From assembly GCA_905210845.1 (NCBI GenBank), contig CAJLYG010000169.1:1-6919 (forward strand): 6,919 nucleotides of DNA. Reading direction: 5' to 3'. Position 1 is the stretch's first letter, and every line of letters starts with the position of its first letter. The notes beneath the pieces were generated by a model. That model was given only the letters and a program-made list of their open reading frames with translations, ran no database searches and was not told the origin of the DNA. Made by a program: the position numbers and the translations under genes. This document shows positions 4,025-6,919 of this stretch, piece by piece. The stretch is from an uncultured Prevotella sp. Its GTDB lineage: Bacteria > Bacteroidota > Bacteroidia > Bacteroidales > Bacteroidaceae.

Positions 4025-6466
4025 TCATTGAACAGTCAGAGTAATAGAACCTTTGATTTTTCCTTGAGTGAGGTCTTTTACGTTCAATCGAATGGTACCT
4101 GGAACATTTGATGCCTGCACCAAGACTACCAACTTTCCACTGAAGAGCTTCATTTTGGGCTGTGTGAAGGACTCCAGGGAAGTAGCATCTCCATTGCATA
4201 CAGCTTTAAAACTACCAGCCCCTTCTACAGAGAATTGAAGCTCATCGGTAGCCGTTGGCACCTCCACCCCATTCTTGTCTACTAAGGAGACTGTCACAAA
4301 CGCGACGTCATCGCCATCAGCAGTAAGTATGGTACGGTCAGCAACTAACCGCATGGCCACAGCCTTGCCTGCTGTCTGCACAGTTTCTTCACCAGCTTTC
4401 CTCCCCTTCTCATCATAAACGACCACCTTTATCTCGCCAGGCTCATACTTCACATGATTCCACCGCAGTCGATAACGGTCGAGTAGCTCACGATTCATAG
4501 CGTCATTATCTGCAGTTGTAGAAGGCTTTAAGTCCTTCTTCTTAGAGATTTTACCTTGGCTCTTGCCATTTACTAAGAGCTCTGCTGTCGGATAATCCGT
4601 ATAGCAATAGACAGGAGTCACCTTACCCTCGCGCCCTTTCCACGTCCAGTGGGGCAGTAAATGGATCGTATGCTCCTTTTTGTTCCACACAGAACGGTAG
4701 AGATAATAGCGGTCCTTGGGCAGGCCAGCCAGATCGACGATGCCAAAATAACTGCTTCGTGACGGCCAATAGGTATCATAAGGAGTCGGCTCACCCAAGT
4801 AATCGAATCCTGTCCACACAAATTGACCGATGGTCCAGTCGCGTTCATCCTGCAAATAGAAATCAACATCAGGAAGATTGCTCCATGAACAATATTCCGT
4901 ATCATAGCTGGAGCATTGCCCGTCAGGATGGATACCCTCATGGGTGACCTTGACCGGGAAATAGTAAATGCCACGGGAACTGACAGTAGAGCCAGTCTCC
5001 GAACCTAAAAGGAAGCCCTGAGGGAGTTTGGCTATATTCGCATCATAACGATGGTCACGGTAATTGAACCCTGGGACATCCATCCCTTCTGCCACTCCTG
5101 ACCGCACAGCATCATCCACCCTGTCCAGTCCTTGGGTAACAGGGCGAGAAGGATCTAACTGGTGGCAAAGACCTTGTAAGTGTGCGGATAGCTCTTTTCC
5201 TTGCTCACTGCCTTGTTCAGGTATCTCATTGCCAATGCTCCACATGACAACCGACGCATGGTTACGATGGTTCAAGACCAAGTTGGTGATATCCTTGTCA
5301 CCCCAATCCTTAAAGAAAAGAGCATACCCATTCTTACATTTCGGATAGTTCCACATGTCAAAGCTCTCTGCCATGACCATCATTCCAAGGGAATCGTACA
5401 CCTCCAATTGCAGGGTTGATGGCATGTTATGGCTGGTGCGGATCGCATCACATCCCATATCTTTAAGGATTTTCACCTGACGGATCAAAGCAGCCTTGTT
5501 AACGGCAGCACCCAATGGTCCCAAGTCGTGATGCAAGCAGACTCCTTTGAGCTTACGTCTGATGCCATTGAGTTGGAAGCCATGGGCCTTGTCGACAGAC
5601 ACCGTACGGATGCCCACCTTCTGCGTGGTCATGTCTACTACCTGTTGATCTTTGATCAGTCGAGTAACCAAACGGTACAACACTGGAGATTCAGGGGACC
5701 ATAGCATGGGCATCCTCACCTTCATGTCCGCATGCAGAATACCATTGACAGGTACAGTAGAGCGATTGACACATTCTACAGATCCTTTGGGATTGTAGAG
5801 TGCGACCTCAACCGACAAGCCTTTGTCATCTTCTCCATTCCGAATCTGCGTATCCACACTTACCTTTGCCACTGTATCCGTAACAGTCAATGTCCTGAAA
5901 TACGTTCCCCAGGAATCGATGAATGCCTTTCCCGTCAGTACCAATTTGACAGGGCGGTAAATGCCTCCACCAGGATACCAGCGACTACTTTCCTCGCGGT
6001 TCTTCAAATGAACGGCAATGGTATTGTCACCTGCGTGAAGGAAAGGAGTAGCATTCATGCGAAACGCATTATATCCATACGCCCAATAACCCGCCTTTTG
6101 TCCATTGATGATCACCGTAGGCTCGCTCATGGCACCATCAAAGACCAACATGGCATGCTCGGGAACGGAAGAGAGATGGACTGTTGTCCGATAAAAACCT
6201 TCCCCGATCCAAGGCAGCGCACCCGATCGTCCTGACTTTTCCGTTTTCTGCGTCTCCCCATTCTGTTCAATTGCCACAGTTTGCAAGTCCCATTTCTTGT
6301 CGAATGGGCCACTGATCGCCCAGTCATGAGGAACACTCACCCGTTGCCAGGATACTTGATCCCGGGAAAAATCCCATGTTCTTAATAACAACTCCTGACG
6401 TCCTTGGGCAGAGAGTCTACCGGAGAATGCCACAAACATTACCAAAAGAATCCATTGATACTTCAT
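4025..6466 (-). CDS. Secreted glycoside hydrolase family 2 enzyme, beta-galactosidase-like
   Basis: 813 residues. The N-terminus has a type I signal peptide (MKYQWILLVMFVAFSGRLSA, likely cut after Ala20) with no lipobox Cys, so a periplasmic or secreted soluble enzyme is expected. A GH2 sugar-binding jelly roll (about 25-180) contains VPHDW (Trp49) and WYPGGGIYR (163-171). An Ig-like domain follows, then the TIM barrel (about 290-590) with HHD in the GVCLHHDLG loop, RTSHNMP (His346), acid/base Glu414 in SIGNE and nucleophile Glu490 in LGSET. The 76-residue gap between the two Glu equals that of E. coli LacZ (461 and 537). After GFDYLGEPTPYDTYWPSR come two beta-rich C-terminal domains: one of DUF4982 type (about 610-690) and one Ig-like domain from about 700, as in Bacteroidetes enzymes. 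The retaining mechanism is certain by family; the substrate is not, since related enzymes act on beta-galactosides and other glycosides. No susC/susD pair, regulator or second hydrolase is adjacent, so it may not belong to a polysaccharide utilisation locus. The start follows from the signal peptide and the promoter about 35 bp upstream. Confidence 0.9.
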   Translation of the reverse strand: MKYQWILLVMFVAFSGRLSAQGRQELLLRTWDFSRDQVSWQRVSVPHDWAISGPFDKKWDLQTVAIEQNGETQKTEKSGRSGALPWIGEGFYRTTVHLSSVPEHAMLVFDGAMSEPTVIINGQKAGYWAYGYNAFRMNATPFLHAGDNTIAVHLKNREESSRWYPGGGIYRPVKLVLTGKAFIDSWGTYFRTLTVTDTVAKVSVDTQIRNGEDDKGLSVEVALYNPKGSVECVNRSTVPVNGILHADMKVRMPMLWSPESPVLYRLVTRLIKDQQVVDMTTQKVGIRTVSVDKAHGFQLNGIRRKLKGVCLHHDLGPLGAAVNKAALIRQVKILKDMGCDAIRTSHNMPSTLQLEVYDSLGMMVMAESFDMWNYPKCKNGYALFFKDWGDKDITNLVLNHRNHASVVMWSIGNEIPEQGSEQGKELSAHLQGLCHQLDPSRPVTQGLDRVDDAVRSGVAEGMDVPGFNYRDHRYDANIAKLPQGFLLGSETGSTVSSRGIYYFPVKVTHEGIHPDGQCSSYDTEYCSWSNLPDVDFYLQDERDWTIGQFVWTGFDYLGEPTPYDTYWPSRSSYFGIVDLAGLPKDRYYLYRSVWNKKEHTIHLLPHWTWKGREGKVTPVYCYTDYPTAELLVNGKSQGKISKKKDLKPSTTADNDAMNRELLDRYRLRWNHVKYEPGEIKVVVYDEKGRKAGEETVQTAGKAVAMRLVADRTILTADGDDVAFVTVSLVDKNGVEVPTATDELQFSVEGAGSFKAVCNGDATSLESFTQPKMKLFSGKLVVLVQASNVPGTIRLNVKDLTQGKIKGSITLTVQ

Positions 6467-6500
6467 CTGATCTTGTTTTAATAGTTTCCATTTTCCTCTA

Positions 6501-6532
6501 CAAAGTTAAACAAAATCTTATAAAAACGCAAT
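6501..6532 (-). promoter_or_regulatory. Promoter of the GH2 gene
   Basis: Reading leftwards, ATTG (6532-6529) is followed by 20 nt and TAACTTTG (6508-6501). The -7 box is a full match to TAnnTTTG and the -33 box differs by one base. Transcription should start about 6494, giving a leader of only about 28 nt with no strong Shine-Dalgarno before the ATG at 6466. Confidence 0.72.
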
Positions 6533-6575
6533 AATCCACCTATAAGTCAACATAAAAATTTTCATCTCTCACCAT

Positions 6576-6589
6576 TGTGTCCCTACACA
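6576..6589. repeat. Small inverted repeat between divergent promoters
   Basis: TGTGT (6576-6580) and ACACA (6585-6589) flank CCCT. It lies between the leftward hydrolase promoter and the rightward promoter at 6621-6651 and could be an operator, but five pairs may be chance. The rest of 6533-6620 is AT rich and shows nothing else. Confidence 0.3.
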
Positions 6590-6620
6590 GTATTTTTTTT
6601 AAAAATAGTTACGCAAAATG

Positions 6621-6651
6621 TTTGTTAGTTAAAAAAAATCCTTTATCTTTG
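6621..6651 (+). promoter_or_regulatory. Promoter of the orphan RNA unit
   Basis: TTTG at 6621-6624, a 19-nt spacer and TATCTTTG at 6644-6651 match the Bacteroidetes primary-sigma consensus fully. Transcription should start about 6658-6660. There is no open reading frame before the terminator at 6715-6745. Confidence 0.8.
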
Positions 6652-6657
6652 CAAACG

Positions 6658-6745
6658 TTATCCTGAAAACAATCTTTTTACCTTAAAAGAACTAATACCT
6701 ATTGAAGATTTGGAGCGGTTGCCTGTGAAGGCCATCGCTTTTTTT
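6658..6745 (+). ncRNA. Probable small non-coding RNA or attenuated leader, about 88 nt
   Basis: This stretch is bounded by a full-consensus promoter and an intrinsic terminator and contains no ATG-started frame. Two mutually exclusive pairings are visible upstream of the terminator: TCTTTT (6673-6678) with AAAAGA (6685-6690), or AATCTT (6671-6676) with AAGATT (6705-6710). It could be an independent small RNA. Bacteroidales genomes are known to carry short RNAs with this promoter-to-terminator layout, for example the Bacteroidales-1 motif, but I cannot confirm membership from memory. It could instead be a regulated leader of a gene to the right of the window. The start and end are predicted to within a few bases. 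Confidence 0.6.
6715..6745 (+). terminator. Intrinsic terminator of the orphan RNA unit
   Basis: GCGGTTGCC (6715-6723) pairs with GGCCATCGC (6730-6738), with one G-U wobble and one U-C mismatch, around the 6-nt loop TGTGAA. Seven T residues follow (6739-6745). Confidence 0.82.
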
Positions 6746-6919
6746 ATGCCTACCCTCCCACCCCCCAATTCCATCTACATCACGACTTCTTACTTTTTAC
6801 GACTCAAGCAAAGAGGCGATCAAAGCGTGAAGCCACTGGCATATTTTGTATCTTTATACTGGAGATTTTTTGTACAATAGGTTGACAGGTTGTCAAAACC
6901 CTTTGTACATCGGGCTTGC
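6746..6919. other. Gene-free right edge with clustered palindromes
   Basis: No credible gene is visible. Near the edge three dyads cluster: TTGTACAA (6870-6877), TTGACA-GGT-TGTCAA (6882-6896) and a second TTTGTACA (6902-6909), which repeats 6869-6876 directly at 33-bp spacing. This may be an operator region for a gene beyond the window. Confidence 0.4.

Noticed and set aside
5732..6235. 167-codon plus-strand open frame opposite the GH2 gene
   Set aside because: It is antisense to the GH2 sugar-binding and Ig-like region, where family motifs are intact, and has no promoter or recognisable protein features.
6417..6491. 24-codon upstream frame overlapping the GH2 start (ATG at 6491, stop at 6417)
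   Set aside because: Its ATG lies about three bases from the predicted transcription start and the peptide has no recognisable feature. Translational control is possible but unsupported.
6849..6856. TATCTTTA as a promoter -7 box near the right edge
   Set aside because: One mismatch to TAnnTTTG and no TTTG-like -33 box at 19-21 nt upstream.
6746..6880. 44-codon plus-strand frame beginning right after the terminator T-run
   Set aside because: There is no ribosome-binding site or promoter, it starts directly on the terminator, and its composition is unremarkable.

Overview
The window is ordinary chromosomal sequence from a member of the Bacteroidota, most likely order Bacteroidales (Prevotellaceae or a relative; the genus is a guess). 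The basis is five promoters of the Bacteroidetes primary-sigma type (TTTG or ATTG, 19-20 nt, TAnnTTTG), weak Shine-Dalgarno sequences, tRNA genes without an encoded CCA end, and a secreted family 2 glycoside hydrolase of the Bacteroidetes kind. Coding sequence is moderately GC balanced and intergenic sequence is AT rich.

Layout, left to right. (1) 1-56 is the first 18 codons of a leftward gene with a hydrophobic N-terminus, running off the window, with a possible promoter at 124-131. (2) 184-543 is a rightward tRNA operon: promoter, tRNA-Ser(GCT), tRNA-Glu(CTC), intrinsic terminator. (3) 544-962 holds no intact gene. It contains several inverted repeats and, at 708-914, the decayed C-terminal end of an ISL3-type transposase. 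(4) 963-1246 is a leftward tRNA operon with two identical tRNA-Lys(CTT) genes, a promoter and a strong terminator. (5) 1247-3948 is clpC, a Hsp100 unfoldase of 843 residues. Its upstream region carries a textbook sigma-54 (-24/-12) site and, about 70 bp further down, a standard housekeeping promoter. (6) 3964-4005 is a perfect 16-bp hairpin with U-tracts both ways, serving as a shared terminator for convergent clpC and the hydrolase. (7) 4025-6466 (minus) is a secreted GH2 beta-galactosidase-like enzyme with its own promoter. (8) 6621-6745 is a free-standing transcription unit on the plus strand, with a promoter, about 88 nt of non-coding sequence and a terminator, i.e. a probable small RNA or an attenuated leader. 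(9) 6746-6919 has no credible gene, only a cluster of short palindromes near the right edge.

The genes do not form one pathway. The two tRNA operons supply Ser, Glu and Lys acceptors, ClpC is cytoplasmic protein quality control, and the GH2 enzyme is periplasmic sugar release. I see no defence system, CRISPR array, integrase or clearly new multi-gene system. The observations most worth following are the sigma-54 site ahead of clpC, the orphan RNA unit at 6658-6745, and the transposase remnant between the two tRNA operons.
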